Source: Apostichopus japonicus
Taxonomy: Eukaryota > Echinodermata > Holothuroidea > Aspidochirotida > Stichopodidae
Direction of reading: 5' to 3'
Assembly (NCBI RefSeq): GCF_037975245.1
Contig: NC_092583.1
Coordinates: forward strand, 11,361,764-11,425,763
Length of the DNA stretch: 64,000 bases
Part shown: in pieces, positions 21,883 to 34,600 of the stretch
Layout of the letters: the number at the start of each line of letters is the position of its first letter
Numbering within the stretch: the first letter of the stretch is position 1
The notes under the pieces: model-generated
What the model was told of the DNA's origin: nothing
Seen by the model: the letters and a program-made list of their open reading frames with translations, nothing else
Databases searched by the model: none
Position numbers and translations under genes: made by a program

Positions 21883-23766
21883 TCATTTGTTTTCGGGGGG
21901 TTTCCCATGCACATGGACTTGCCAATTGCCTAGAGTGCCTTTCTCAAATACGGTTGCATAGACATTTCGGCCATCTTGAAGTTGCACTTGCTGTACAAAC
22001 TGCTCCGTCGTCACCATACCACTGTTCAAAATGGTGGCCGCCTCCCCACTGTTCTGATGTTCTCCGATGGTGGACTCTGTCGTCATTTCGATCTGTAGGC
22101 TCTCGGGTTTTTCGGCGACTCCCAGAGCGACCGACTGGTCCAGTTTCTCTGTTAGATCCGAGGTGTCGATGCTCTGCATGCTCTTCACGCTGGTCAGAAT
22201 TTCTATCATGTTTCCACTCGAGTCGTTCTCCACGATCTGCAGACCCCCCGCGGGAATCTCCAGGCTCTCCTCCACCTGTTCGTGCACCTTCGAGTGACGC
22301 TGCAACGTGGCCTTATCGTAGAAGGACTTGGTGCAGAGTTTGCAGTGGAAACTTCTCTGCGATGAGTGAGTTTTCTCGTGTCTCTTCATCGCGTGTGCCA
22401 CGGTGAACTTCTTCCCACAAGTCTGACAAGAGTAAGGCTTTACCCCCGTGTGAGTTCTCTCATGTCTCTGCAATGTTCCGTTCTCTGCGAACCCTTTGCC
22501 GCAGTACGAGCAGATGAAGGGCTTCTCCCCGGTGTGTTTCCGTAGGTGTCTCTTGTAGTTGGACAAAGTGGCAAACGCCACGTGGCAGTAGCGGCACTTC
22601 AGAGCCGGTGCCTCCGTGTGGGTTAACTCGTGGCGCTTGCAATACCAAGGTCCCAGGAATGTCTTTCCGCAGTACTGACACATGCACGAACGTGTCTTAT
22701 CGTGGACTTTCAGGTGTTGCTTCAGGTAAGAGAACAAGTTGAATTCTTTACCGCAAATTTCACACTTGAAAGATTGCTCTCTGTGGATGCGTTTATGTCT
22801 GCTGAGCAAGGGTAGGCTGCTAAATGATTTACTACAAGAATGACACTTGTACAGCACCAGTCCGGAACCGAGAACCTCCGACAGGATCTTCTTCGGCCGG
22901 CCCCGTTTCCTGGGTCCGTCCGAAAGGTGTAACCTCGTGTGGTTTTGCAGACTCTGTTTGGTTACAAAGAAGTGATTACATTTACTGCATCGGTATCGCC
23001 CCTGATGGAAACGTTCGTGCTGCGACAGATACCATCTGTTCGCAAACCTCTTTCCGCAGAGCGAGCACACGAAGAAAGTTTTATTGTTGTGGATTTTCAA
23101 ATGTCTTTTGTGAAGCACCTGAAAGGGGAATTCTTTTCCGCAGTATTTACAGGTGTACTTTTGCTCACCGTCAATGTGGCTCTTCATGTGGCTGCTCAAG
23201 CTCTCGGCAGACGCGAACTGACGTTCGCATTTACTGCACTTTTCAATGTTTTCGGCCAGGCCTTGCAGAGCCACCTGTCCTTTCTCGACTAGCTTATCTT
23301 CTTGGTACTCAAAGATGGAAATGTTCTCGATGATGGCTTTGTCTTCTCCGAAGTCATCGTCTGACTCTATTTCGCCCTCTTCGAAGCTCTCTTCATCTTC
23401 TTCGCTTGTACCTGAAGATTCGTCTATTAATTCATCGTCGGTCTTCTCATCGTCGCTCTGCAACCTCTCCTCATCTCCTGGATCAACTCCTGGATCTTCA
23501 CCTTTCATCGGGTCGTAACCATCAGTGATGTTCTGTAACAGCAACATCTGCTCAGCTATTTCACCGTCTTGTGATGGGACCACAGTTGGAGGTGTAGCAT
23601 GCTGCTCCATAGAACACATCTGATCATGTGATAAATCACATGATTCTTCACACTGCTTGCTCCCTGCTTGTTCAGTGTCCGAGATTAACCCCAAATCTTG
23701 AACTTGCGATGCTTCTGACCTCGAAGAGTCCATAGTGAAAACATCACTAGCTGTAACTTGTGACAT
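21883..23766 (-). CDS. C2H2 zinc-finger protein 2, 11 fingers plus AT-hook
   Basis: 627 codons; likely nuclear DNA-binding regulator. The ATG at 23766-23764 (MSQVTASDVFTMDSSR) was chosen because acceptor ctccacag ends two bases before it. The frame is open for 19 more codons, but those are intronic. Residues 120-160 are a dense Asp/Glu tract ending in NISIFEYQED. Fingers 1-4 and 5-11 lie at about residues 175-495. Between finger 4 and finger 5, at about 285-294, is the AT-hook RKRGRPKK. A Gly/Ser/Thr-rich tail of about 130 residues follows. The acidic region, the IFEY motif and unusual WYC-containing fingers are shared with zinc-finger protein 1, so the two are probably paralogues. Confidence 0.93.
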   Translation of the reverse strand: MSQVTASDVFTMDSSRSEASQVQDLGLISDTEQAGSKQCEESCDLSHDQMCSMEQHATPPTVVPSQDGEIAEQMLLLQNITDGYDPMKGEDPGVDPGDEERLQSDDEKTDDELIDESSGTSEEDEESFEEGEIESDDDFGEDKAIIENISIFEYQEDKLVEKGQVALQGLAENIEKCSKCERQFASAESLSSHMKSHIDGEQKYTCKYCGKEFPFQVLHKRHLKIHNNKTFFVCSLCGKRFANRWYLSQHERFHQGRYRCSKCNHFFVTKQSLQNHTRLHLSDGPRKRGRPKKILSEVLGSGLVLYKCHSCSKSFSSLPLLSRHKRIHREQSFKCEICGKEFNLFSYLKQHLKVHDKTRSCMCQYCGKTFLGPWYCKRHELTHTEAPALKCRYCHVAFATLSNYKRHLRKHTGEKPFICSYCGKGFAENGTLQRHERTHTGVKPYSCQTCGKKFTVAHAMKRHEKTHSSQRSFHCKLCTKSFYDKATLQRHSKVHEQVEESLEIPAGGLQIVENDSSGNMIEILTSVKSMQSIDTSDLTEKLDQSVALGVAEKPESLQIEMTTESTIGEHQNSGEAATILNSGMVTTEQFVQQVQLQDGRNVYATVFEKGTLGNWQVHVHGKPPENK

Positions 23767-25632
23767 TTCTGTGGAGGTCAACAAACAAACGGTTAGATGT
23801 AATGGTTTAGAAATATCATTCATAATTCATATTTTACACAACACCTCCTTATGTGCTGCAACAACAGTATCTGGATGGTCCCAACCAAAGAGAAGGCAGG
23901 CCGATTTTCAGGCACTTTTTTTTTGCCAGATTCTCAATGAATTGGAGGAAATATATATGAATATCTATACAAAGAAAGAAAATACATAATGCATAAAGCT
24001 ATTTCCTGAAGTATTGATCAAACCTTAGCGTCAGAGAAACAAAAGTACGGCTTGATTAATTGTTTATTTTTGTGGATGCAAATTTTAAGTTGCAAAATCT
24101 GCTAACTAGAGGTGATCAAAAAAAACATTTTTAGAAAATATCTTAATATCATGAGTAACCTCCTTGTGATCAAAATGATATTTAAAATTTTATTTATATC
24201 ATTTAAATTTAAACCTTTGTTGATAAATTTTTCCCAAGTAGAGTAAATAAAATGTTCTCCATCATGATTGCCATTTCCGATCTGCAGTTAACAGTTACAG
24301 CATTATGTGATGAAAATTCCATGCACCTCATGATTTACTAATTTTTTTTCATAAACTTAATATATGAAATCCTCTTTTCCATGGAATTACATACTTCTTT
24401 TGATTGAAAATAAAATAAAAAATTTGTATTAAAAGACTTTCAAAAATTGAAGAGAACATATTTTGTGCTTATGCAGGCTCTCATTTCACCATTATTAAAA
24501 TGTGCAGTTGGTTGCAATTGGTAAGTCTGGCGTAGTTCCATTTAAATAATTCTATTTTTGTGCAGCAAGATGAAAACATCACCAAGTTGATGAATTTCCA
24601 CCTGACCGCAGCAATATTTCAGAAAGGCATTGAGCCCGGCAATTGCTTTATCAATGTAAATTGTGGTTTCGCGAAATCCATCTAGCTACAGTATATTGTA
24701 GGCTCGACGTACAGATGTACAGTACGCCTAGGCTATTGTATTAGTTACTGACCTAGCCTAGTGGGCTAGCAATGAGGCTAGGCATGTTAGTGATTATGCG
24801 ATAAAGTAGTTTCTAGCCTAACATTAGTGCATAACTAATTATAAAAAATCGCAAATGAGATGCAAAACAGAAACACATGTCATATCATTTTCGTTATTTT
24901 GGTATGCTAACCTGCATCTGATATTCAGCTCTTATGCAGGCTACGTAGGTAAGTCTGGCATAGCTGTCCGACCATAACACTACAGTCGAGTACGACTACG
25001 AGTGTGTACGTGATTTGAAGTTAGGAACCAGCTACAGTACTGACAGGATCTTTCAAGAGAAATATGAATGTGGTAATAACCATTAGAGTAATCGTAATTC
25101 ACATTAAATTCGAAAAGATTATACACGGGAGATAATATTGGTTTGACTAGTTTGAATTCAATGAACTGGAACATCATCGTATCGGGTCCGATCGTGAACA
25201 TTTGAACAACACTCTTTCTTAGACTCGGGGTGTTTTGATCTCGAACTCGATACCAGAATTTTAAGAATGCTTTGGATGGTTATTTTAAGAATTGCAACAT
25301 TCTATGAGGTTTCTAGTTAGATTTTCCCTAGGGCTTGATGGGAACTTTATTTCCATCATATTCTCTTCCTTTCTCCACTAAACGAAGCTAAAGTAAACCG
25401 TGCGATGATGATTCCATTCACCAATGTTTTGCATTGTTTTGCAAACCTCTTTACCCGCTGTGGATGTACTCCATTTGGAATTTAATAGATATAGGGTCCA
25501 CCTGACTGTTTAGTCTATAGCGTTCGACCTGCAGGATCCGTAGTCGTACAATGAAACAGTGGCACATGTGATTCTAGTCAGGTTAGATCACGGAAATATT
25601 CCATTGAGTATTGTATTTTATTTTTAACTTAC
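23767..25632. other. probable 5' intron of zinc-finger gene 2
   Basis: Begins on the minus strand with acceptor ctccacag (AG at 23770-23769). AT-rich, with no coding exon recognised. Confidence 0.4.
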
Positions 25633-25704
25633 CACGTACTGTGTGTGTCAGGTTTCCCCCACCGTCCAGGTCATACAGATGAGGGTTATCATGCTTTGAA
25701 AAAC
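25627..25704. promoter_or_regulatory. candidate shared promoter of zinc-finger gene 2 and the P450 gene
   Basis: A consensus minus-strand donor (GTAAGT, 25632-25627) follows ctgacacacacagtacgtg and could end a non-coding first exon of zinc-finger gene 2. The P450 start codon is only 72 bp away on the plus strand. The upstream ATG at 25691 opens a three-codon frame. Inferred from sequence alone. Confidence 0.3.
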
Positions 25705-25784
25705 ATGGAATCTTCAGATAATTGTACTTGTCTGTCATCAGTCACCCTTGGACTTGCAGTAATTATTATTCTCCTACTTTTGGT
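25705..25784 (+). CDS. P450 exon 1
   Basis: Start codon and hydrophobic anchor ([13 protein letters not shown]). Ends phase 2 before gtgagt. Confidence 0.85.
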
Positions 25785-28700
25785 GTGAGTGTCCAAGAAT
25801 TGTTTCGTCTCTCGTGTAACTGATACTTACGGTGTAAATATAACTATCTTCTCTACGATAATATACTAGGCTACTAATGTTTATTGTTTGTATTTTCTTT
25901 TGGAAATTTAGACATGTCAGGTAGCCAGAATTCTTCTATTAAATGTTGAATACAGTAGCCTACACTACTGGGAAGGATAGGTTGAGACATGACAATGTTT
26001 GTTGGTAGATGCAATTTTAAGTTCATGCGTTAGGTATGTTGTTGTGTGGAAATCAGATCAGGCTTCAAAAGTTTACTCTAATGAAAACGGAAAATACAAT
26101 GGCTTTCAATGCTATCTGGAATCGAGATCCTTAGAAGTTAGATTTTGTATCTGGTTTGAGGGTTAGGCTATAGTACATTTACCCCTGGACAATTCTTCAC
26201 ATTGCAAAATTTCTTCAATGCTACACTGTTAGCCCAATTTATGTTATTAACATTTTCATCAACAGGTATGATTATTGGCATAAGCTTTACTTTGTCAGAC
26301 ATGGCATCCCAGGGCCCTTCCCACTTCCAATCATTGGAACAATTACATCTGTCACAAAGGTACAGTACCTCTGTTTAAACATATGAACTGAATGAGCATG
26401 CTTTGTAATATAAAAGTAAGAGAGAGAGAGAAGAAAAAAATGATTGACTGGTGTAGAACATACTTCCAGAAATGTATTTTTCTCACCTGCTGCTGATATA
26501 TTAACTGGACCCCATGTACCTGAATAAACAGGAAAACTTTGTTTGCAGATTCTTATGATGTTTCTCTCTATAATTAAAATCTTTAATTATCACACTTTCA
26601 AGTTTAAACACCATTGTAAAATTGCTTTCAATTATCATTACTAAAGTACTGCCCACTTAGGTGTTTTATCAAACTCTCTCTTAAGGGTGCAACTTGATAT
26701 GAATTTATCTGTCAGGTTTGTAAAAATGTTTCTTGGGATTGCAAACGTTTTATCATTCCGATAAGTTTTGATGAGCTTCTGAGAACCTGACTTGTTATAC
26801 TAATTGTCTGTGTGCTAAATAATGCACTGTAGTCCAACATTTGTAAATACTGTACTATATTTTAACCTTTCTGAAAAATGATCTACCCGATATGGGAATG
26901 AAACCTTTAAGGAGAGCACAGTACTTGTGTAAGTTTTCTTTGGCCAGATTATTGCTAAAGTCCTTCCTTCTTTTAATACACTTTCATGAACTTTTTTGTC
27001 TTTCCACCACAGGGCATGACGTCAGATTTCATTGAGAAGAAAATAAAATATGGCAAAGTGGTGGGGTATGTGTAATATTTTCCGGCTTTGTGAAAAGGGA
27101 GTGATTATCATATGTGTAAACATTGGATCCCATTTGATTCCACTGAGTTATTGATCAGGGTTCAACAAAAGTTGGCTTTTGCCATCTCTGCCCTTCATTC
27201 TCTCAGCAAATTGCTGTGGTGCTCCTAAAAAATGACCGTACCTATTGGCACAAATACCACAAGCTATTTTGTCTGTGCTGTAAGTACCCTTTCTGTTGAC
27301 TTAGTTTATGTTTCTACTTGTATCTATGTATTTGTTCAGTAGCTTGAGTATAGGAGCCTGGGCTATATCAGGAAAACAACCCCTTAGTTACCATGAGAAC
27401 AATTGGTGCAGCTGAAATTAAGTTTTGAAACCCAATGATTGTTTTGCAGGATTTGTTTACTATTTGTATTTGTTCATTGTTCTGTGAATAATTTGTAAGA
27501 AATAAACAGTAAGCAGCATGACATGATTTCATATGAGCAAAAATAAAGATATGATTATCAGATATATTCTAGGAATTCTTTCAAACCCATTGAATAATAC
27601 ATGTAAGGGCTCAATTACATGATGGCTTTGAAGTTTGATGACAAGATTGTATGCTAATTTGCAAGGGCAGAAAATCTTCTTTTCGATTCCTTGTCGATGG
27701 CAGAAGAAATCTATGTGATGGTGGTGGTGTGTGTATGTGTGAGTGCGAGTGCACGTATGTGTGTGTATGTGACACTCGCTCATAAACACTCTAAATTCAG
27801 ATGGATAACTAGTGTACATTTTATATTTGGTATGTAGATGCCCCTTAGGTAAAACTGGTTTGGAATTGTTGTTAGTATTTGTCATGGGTCATTTGAGGTC
27901 AGCACCGGTCAAAGGCTGGAAACATTGTTCACATAATATCACAAGAAGTGGAAATTGCAGGAGAGTGCAAATTTGGTGTATAGCTTGCCGTTGGTAAGTA
28001 GACGATCCGTAGTGTTTTTCATTAATGTCAAAGGTCATTTGAGTTCAACAGGGGAAAAAAAGTGTGAACATTCAGTAAAACATGATATCTCAAGGAAGGT
28101 CCCATATATGCAGAACAGGTCTAATTTTTGGCATGTTGTATTCTGCCCTAAGAATACCATCTATTGTGATTTTAATATTTCATCCATATTCTTATCTTTT
28201 GATCCTTTATAATAAAAAATCTTTCTTTTGCAGTCTCTCAATTGGCTTCAACCTATTTCTTATTTATGACTTGGATATGCTGAAGGAAATCTTGATCAGC
28301 CAATTTTCATATTTTCCAAACCATGCTGTAAGTTTTTGTATACTACTCCTTTACCATTTCTTCTCATTGCTAAATAAATTGACATTATGTAGCATTTAAA
28401 ATGCATGTAAGCATACAGATTAATTGAAAGGTACTTTTCCTGTATTAAAGGAATATATATAAACCGAAAATTTTCAACAAAACTTAAAGCGAGGAAAGAT
28501 TTTTAAGTAACTGCTTATCTATTGCAAAAGCCTATGTAGATAGATGTATACAAAAGTTAGAGGACCTTTTCATATCAATCGTAGCAGGATCTTCTTCAGA
28601 GGTTAGCTGAAACAAAAAACAGACTGAGGAAGCTTTTAAATTAGACAAATGAATAGACAGCTAAATTGGACAATTGAACAATGAATAGAGTAAATTGGAC

Positions 28701-31455
28701 AATTGAGCAATGAATAGAGTAAATTGGACAATTGAACAATGAATAGAGCAGAATTAGATTTGAACAAAGATGATTGGATTAGATTAAAGAACTGATGGAT
28801 AAACAATTCTACTGAAGGGTGTAACAATGGGAATTAATAAGTACAGAGTCAGTTAATTATGCTAATTGGTCACAAACAAATAGCAAATCCGAAAAACTTT
28901 ACTTTTTCATGGCATGGAACTCTACCAATCAGACTGTTACAAATAAAATGTTACGGTATTTCTTAGTTTATTGTTTTTTAAATTTTGTTTAGAAAAATAT
29001 GTAAAATATTTGCTTTTCTGTGACCTTTAGATTTGAAATTTAAAAAAAAAAATTTTTTGGCTGTAATACCTATCATACTGAAATAACATGGTAGATGACT
29101 GATTCACAAACCAATCAAAAGGAATTGTAGCAACAAAGAAAAATATTACTGATTTTACACTCTTTTTTAATATTCGATGCAGAAAACCATGTTTGAAGAT
29201 AAGCCGCTCAACGAAGCAATCAACGTGGTCCGCGATGAACGATGGAGGGAGGTTCGAAACACTCTTAGCCCTGCCTTCAGTGGAAAAAAAATGAAACAGG
29301 TAAAAAGTGAATAAAAATCAAATTTATCTAAAATTCTGAACTAGAAGCCAAAGATTTGCAGGGCTCCTGAGTTGACCCACAACGGGCGCGTTAGACCCGC
29401 ATCTGATGTCGCAAACCCGCGGACCGGAACATACCGGTCGATATCTCGCATCTGACAGAGTCGCCTGTCACAAAATTGAAATGGCAATTTAATCAATTCA
29501 CACACACACACACCCAAGGTGTGAATGTGATTTACAAAGTTACCATAATACCATACATCATGATTACAATAATATATAAATAACATATGAATCTCAAAAT
29601 CTCAAAATTCCATTTTAATATTTTTGGGGGTGGAGGTGAGGGGGAAAACTCCTCTCCTTTTGGTACCCCATACCCCTTTTGTGGATCACATGTACGATGA
29701 CCAGCGTTTGCGTCAGGCAAAATTGGATGCATCTTTGCTTCTGTTCTTCATGAAAGACTGGTCAAGAAATAGCATGCCTTTTCTTCATGTTGAGATTTAA
29801 GGGATGACTTTGTATTTTATTAATTTGTATTTTTTTTTAAATTATAATTAGTAACAAGTATCTGCCATTGTTTATACATGTAATGACATTGCAATCAAGA
29901 AACCCGTGATTCATAAGCAAACAAAAGATAGTCAAAATGACTCAGTAATAAAGGTTTATTTTCGACCCCAAAAGCCAAACCTCTCTTCTTTACTTTTCCT
30001 CAATATGCCTTCAACTGATAATTATTTAGTTATTAGAATAGCCTTATTTTCTAGCCCCCCCCCCATCTATTTATCGTACTCCAGAACCCCCCAGGCTCCA
30101 TCGATCTTCCCATCTCGTTTCTTCTAGTCAGTTTGGCTCACTCATGAGATTTCAGTAAAATTCCAATCAGCATAACAGAAGTCCCATGAGCAGCTGTTCC
30201 CTGCTCCTAAAAAAAATGAAAAATAACAAACAAAAACAACAGTGGCTCATCGCATCTAACAATACCAGAACATACCTTGTATTTCCCAGAAAGATCCCTC
30301 AAAGAGAATAAAACAGGTACGGATCAAACAGGGTTCCACTCACTGTCATATCATAAGCTTATGAATGGAGTTTAGAAGATGAATTGTCTTGTTTCAACTG
30401 CTAACAAAGATATCTAAAAATTTATTCTATACTTTGATTATTCGTCTCTTTGTAACGTACAATAAACACAAGTGGTTTAGACAATATTGTAGTAGAATGG
30501 TAGTAAGAGAGGTATTTTTTTTTTTTTTTTTTGCACCGTCTTTTCATTTTTCTACTTTTCTTTTAGATGACTTGCCGTATCAGGGAATGCTGTGACCAAC
30601 TGGTGGAGCACTTTCATAAGCTAAAAGGGCAGGAGGGCGGAATCCAGTGTTACGAGTAAATCCATAAAAGAACAATTGAATATTTGAATCAATTGGTTTC
30701 TATTTCACTCATTTTCAATTGAGATATATATATATATATATATAGTAAGATCCTCATTTAACTTCTTGGGTGAGAGGAGGTGGGGTGGGAGAAGATAGTT
30801 TTAAATGTAATTTCAAGGCACAGATCACTTCTGCAAAGACAAAGGGGAAATAGCTTGCACAATTTTTACTACTATTTCCACTTGTTACGTATACTCCCTC
30901 CTGGACACCACTTTGATTTTCACTAATCCAGTGCAAGTCTGTACAATTCTCCCATACTGAAGTATACTGGTACTGTAGCAATTAGTGAGTGCTGGACTAA
31001 CAGGTAAAAATTTCTGGTTGGTGCCGGTCGATGAGAACGAGTGGTGGTTGATTCCCACCACCACCCAACATCGTAGCTACTTCACTGTATAAATATACAT
31101 TGTTTTTCTCTCACATGTTAGATCTTGAGTTTTCAATCAATCAATCAACCAATCATATCAATCAGATTCCACGGTAGTTCCTCTAGCCTCTGGATAGTGT
31201 AACATCCTACTTTCCTAATTTCAGCCTGTACGGAGCCTTCAGCTTAGATGTCGTTGCAAACACGTTCTTTGGAATGCAGATCGACTCCCAGAGAAATCCA
31301 AATGATCCATTTGTGAAGATGGCTAAAGAAGCTTTCAGCATCAGCATATACAATCCAAAGGTGCTTCTCTCAAGTAAGAAAATTTAGCAATTTAATGATT
31401 CATCAATTAATGATTATCGCTGTCATTGATTAGCATTAGAAATGCATTTACCGTT

Positions 31456-31549
<94 letters not shown>

Positions 31550-31566
31550 AACTCATTACGATTTTC

Positions 31567-31652
<86 letters not shown>

Positions 31653-34600
31653 ACCTATCTATCTATCTATATATCTATATCTATATATATATGTATATAT
31701 ATATATATATCTATATATTTATATTTCTATATATCTATATATATTAATATATTTACCAATCTATATATATATATCTATATATTTATATCTTTGATGTCAT
31801 AGATTGAATGAGTAGATTTGTGTTATGTTTCTGTAGTACCTGCTACGTACAGTAAGTATAACAAATATTGCAGAACATATCAGCGCACTCAAATGTAACT
31901 ACAGCGATTTAACCAACAGTGATTTCAAGTATTTTGAGCCCTGGTATATGCAATAAGCATATAAGAAACTGTTCTAATATGTCTGGAAATTTCCTGCATG
32001 TTGTGCATAGAATTTTAATGAAAACATTTTGCAAATTGTTCAATTATTTTCTTTTTAATTTCTTCAAATATTCAGTCCTTATGCCACGTATGGGAAAACT
32101 CTATAACCTCCTGGGCATTTCAGTCACCAAGCCTGAAATTAAAAAATTCTTCCTCGACGTCATTTCCCGGGCAATAGAGCTAAGGAATGAAGAAGCAAAC
32201 AAGGTACGTATACTATCAATCCAATTCTATATCCTGTCTGGCAAAATTTATGAAAGGACTGGAAGTTTTAATGCATGGCAATTTATACTTGAAAATGTCA
32301 AAACCAATGGAAAAGGAAACAGAAGGGGACCAATTTTCTTGGTAAATAGCATTTTTGACCAAGTTACACCTAATTTCATGAAGGAATGGAGTAACATTAA
32401 AAGCAAAGCAAAGTTAGCAAACCTGCACTCTAAACCTGCTACAGTATGTTGTTCAATGACAATATATCAACACTAAAAACAGTATGAAACAATGTTAATA
32501 CAATAATATTGTTATTTATTTTTGTTCAAAAAATCAACCAAATTGATGAGACTTTACATCTTTGCTGTATCGACCTCAAACGTTGAGGATATTTGGATGG
32601 CCTCTATTATTGAAACGGCTTGTATCACTGGCTGGTATCATTTTGACAGGTGTGGGGATGATAGGCAGTACATGAGAAAATCTCCTGCAAGTCCTACTCC
32701 CTCCCCTCACCTCCCCTCCCATTCCTAATCCCTCACCCCTCCCAATTCCCACGCCCTCCACCTGCATAAATACACGGCACAACAAAAACATCTATATTCT
32801 AACTTTTACACTGAACTGAAATATTTCTAAGTATGCAGTATACTTTGCACTATATTGACCTCAACCCTGAGGTTATTTGGATAGCCACTATTATTATTGA
32901 AACAGCTTGTAGTGTGTATCAATTTTGCAAGGGGTTGGAAGGATAGGCGGTGCAAATATGTCCTGCAAGTCATATTATCCCCCACCCCTCCCTCTCTTCC
33001 CCATCCCTCCTCTCCGAAACACCTTTCATCCGCACTAAAACACGGCACAATAATAATAAAAAATAATATCCATATACTACCTAGTGTTTTACACTAACAT
33101 GTGATAAAGTTTGCAGTATTTTCATGAGTTTTATGCATTGGCTTAGTAGCCCTTAGCTGCTCCACTCACTCGACTTTCTTTGTCTAGACTGTAACTTCCT
33201 TCCTTAATCCCTCCTGATTTTTCCCAAGATTTTTAGGAACTGTTAGTAACTTACATTTCTCATTAAAAAATCACGCAACTGTATGTCCTTCAAAATGGTC
33301 AATAATAATTGATTAAAATCAAATGTTTTGAGATTTTGTGTCTCCTCGCTGTGTTCCTTTAGTTGCACTATTTAAAAACTCCTAATTGTTGTGGCCTTGA
33401 TGCCTTTGTTTCCTACATAAATTAAATAACCATATTGAATTAATAACTCCTATAATTACAACAAGGCATGTATTATTTCCCTTTCGTTGCCAGGACCGGC
33501 ATAGCCAAATTGCACTTGTTTTTGTTACTAGTTTTTTTCTTCTTCTTCAGCTTCTTCTTTTTTTTTTCAAAGCTGCTGGTTATATTTGCTACATGCTAAT
33601 GACTATACAGTAAATAATAATAATAATAATAGTAATAATAATAATAAGAAATATTAATAATTTTTTTATTAATATGTTACATTATAGTGTTACACAGATG
33701 TCTAAATATTTCAAGACAATTTTTACTCATCAAAGCAAATACAGTATTTGTGCTCACATACTATAGTCTAGGCCTAGAGCAGCACTCACACACTCAAAAG
33801 CACTTATACCTCACTCCTAGCTTAATTGGCCTTTAAAAATGTGCCCACAGAAGTGGTAAACTATAATTGTCATAGCCTGTTGGTATAGGCTAACTAGCCT
33901 ACCACTAAACCTGCAGGCTGCAGATCAGGTTTAATCGTTTTTGGACTCTTAAGTACCGCTGTTGTGCATTATTGAGCTACTGTACATAACCTGTAGACAT
34001 TTTTTTAATCAGGGGATGCTACATTCAATCAGGGCAGTGTCTCTGGAAATCACAGAGATCTGGGTGCATTTAAGATTTTGATCCTAACCTTCCACTTTAA
34101 AATCATAAAAGTCACAATTCCTTCAAAATTTGCAGAAAGAGACAACCCTACATTCTAGTACATGTACACTGTGTATTGTCACACATCCTATCTGCCCACG
34201 TGTATAACTTTGTGCGCAAGTCGTGTGCAATTTTAGCGTAATTTTGCGCATGTGAGTATCTTAAATCAACAGATGGCCAAGAGATACTTTCATATATTTG
34301 CTGGATACACAGAATTGTCTGCTTTGTTCCAGCTATTTATCGACCCCTCAGAAACTTGGAGTGCGGAATATTACGTTATGAATGTACAGTTCCACATTCA
34401 ATGTGTTGGCATATATGATCAAGATATTTGTATGAATGTATTGTTCCAACTAGAAAAGAAAAATGGCTCTTTGGTGAGATTGATTGTGCAATTTAGACAA
34501 GTGAAATACCTAACAAACTATCATTGAAAAGTAGGACACTGCTTCTCCTGTCTCCCCCCACCCCTCTGTCTCCCCCCACCCCTCTGTCTCCCCCACCCCC

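Noticed and set aside
23767-23823. Zinc-finger 2 starting at MNDISKPLH
   Set aside because: Those 19 codons lie upstream of a good acceptor (ctccacag) and are intronic. MSQVTASD begins two bases inside the exon.
31426-31794. 122-codon Ile/Tyr open frame
   Set aside because: Pure translation of a (TA)n/(TATC)n microsatellite. The same applies at 54012-54332 and 62443-62823.
31919-32476. 185-codon continuous frame
   Set aside because: It is P450 exon 8 (32076-32203) plus open intron sequence on both sides; the splice sites and phases define the true exon.
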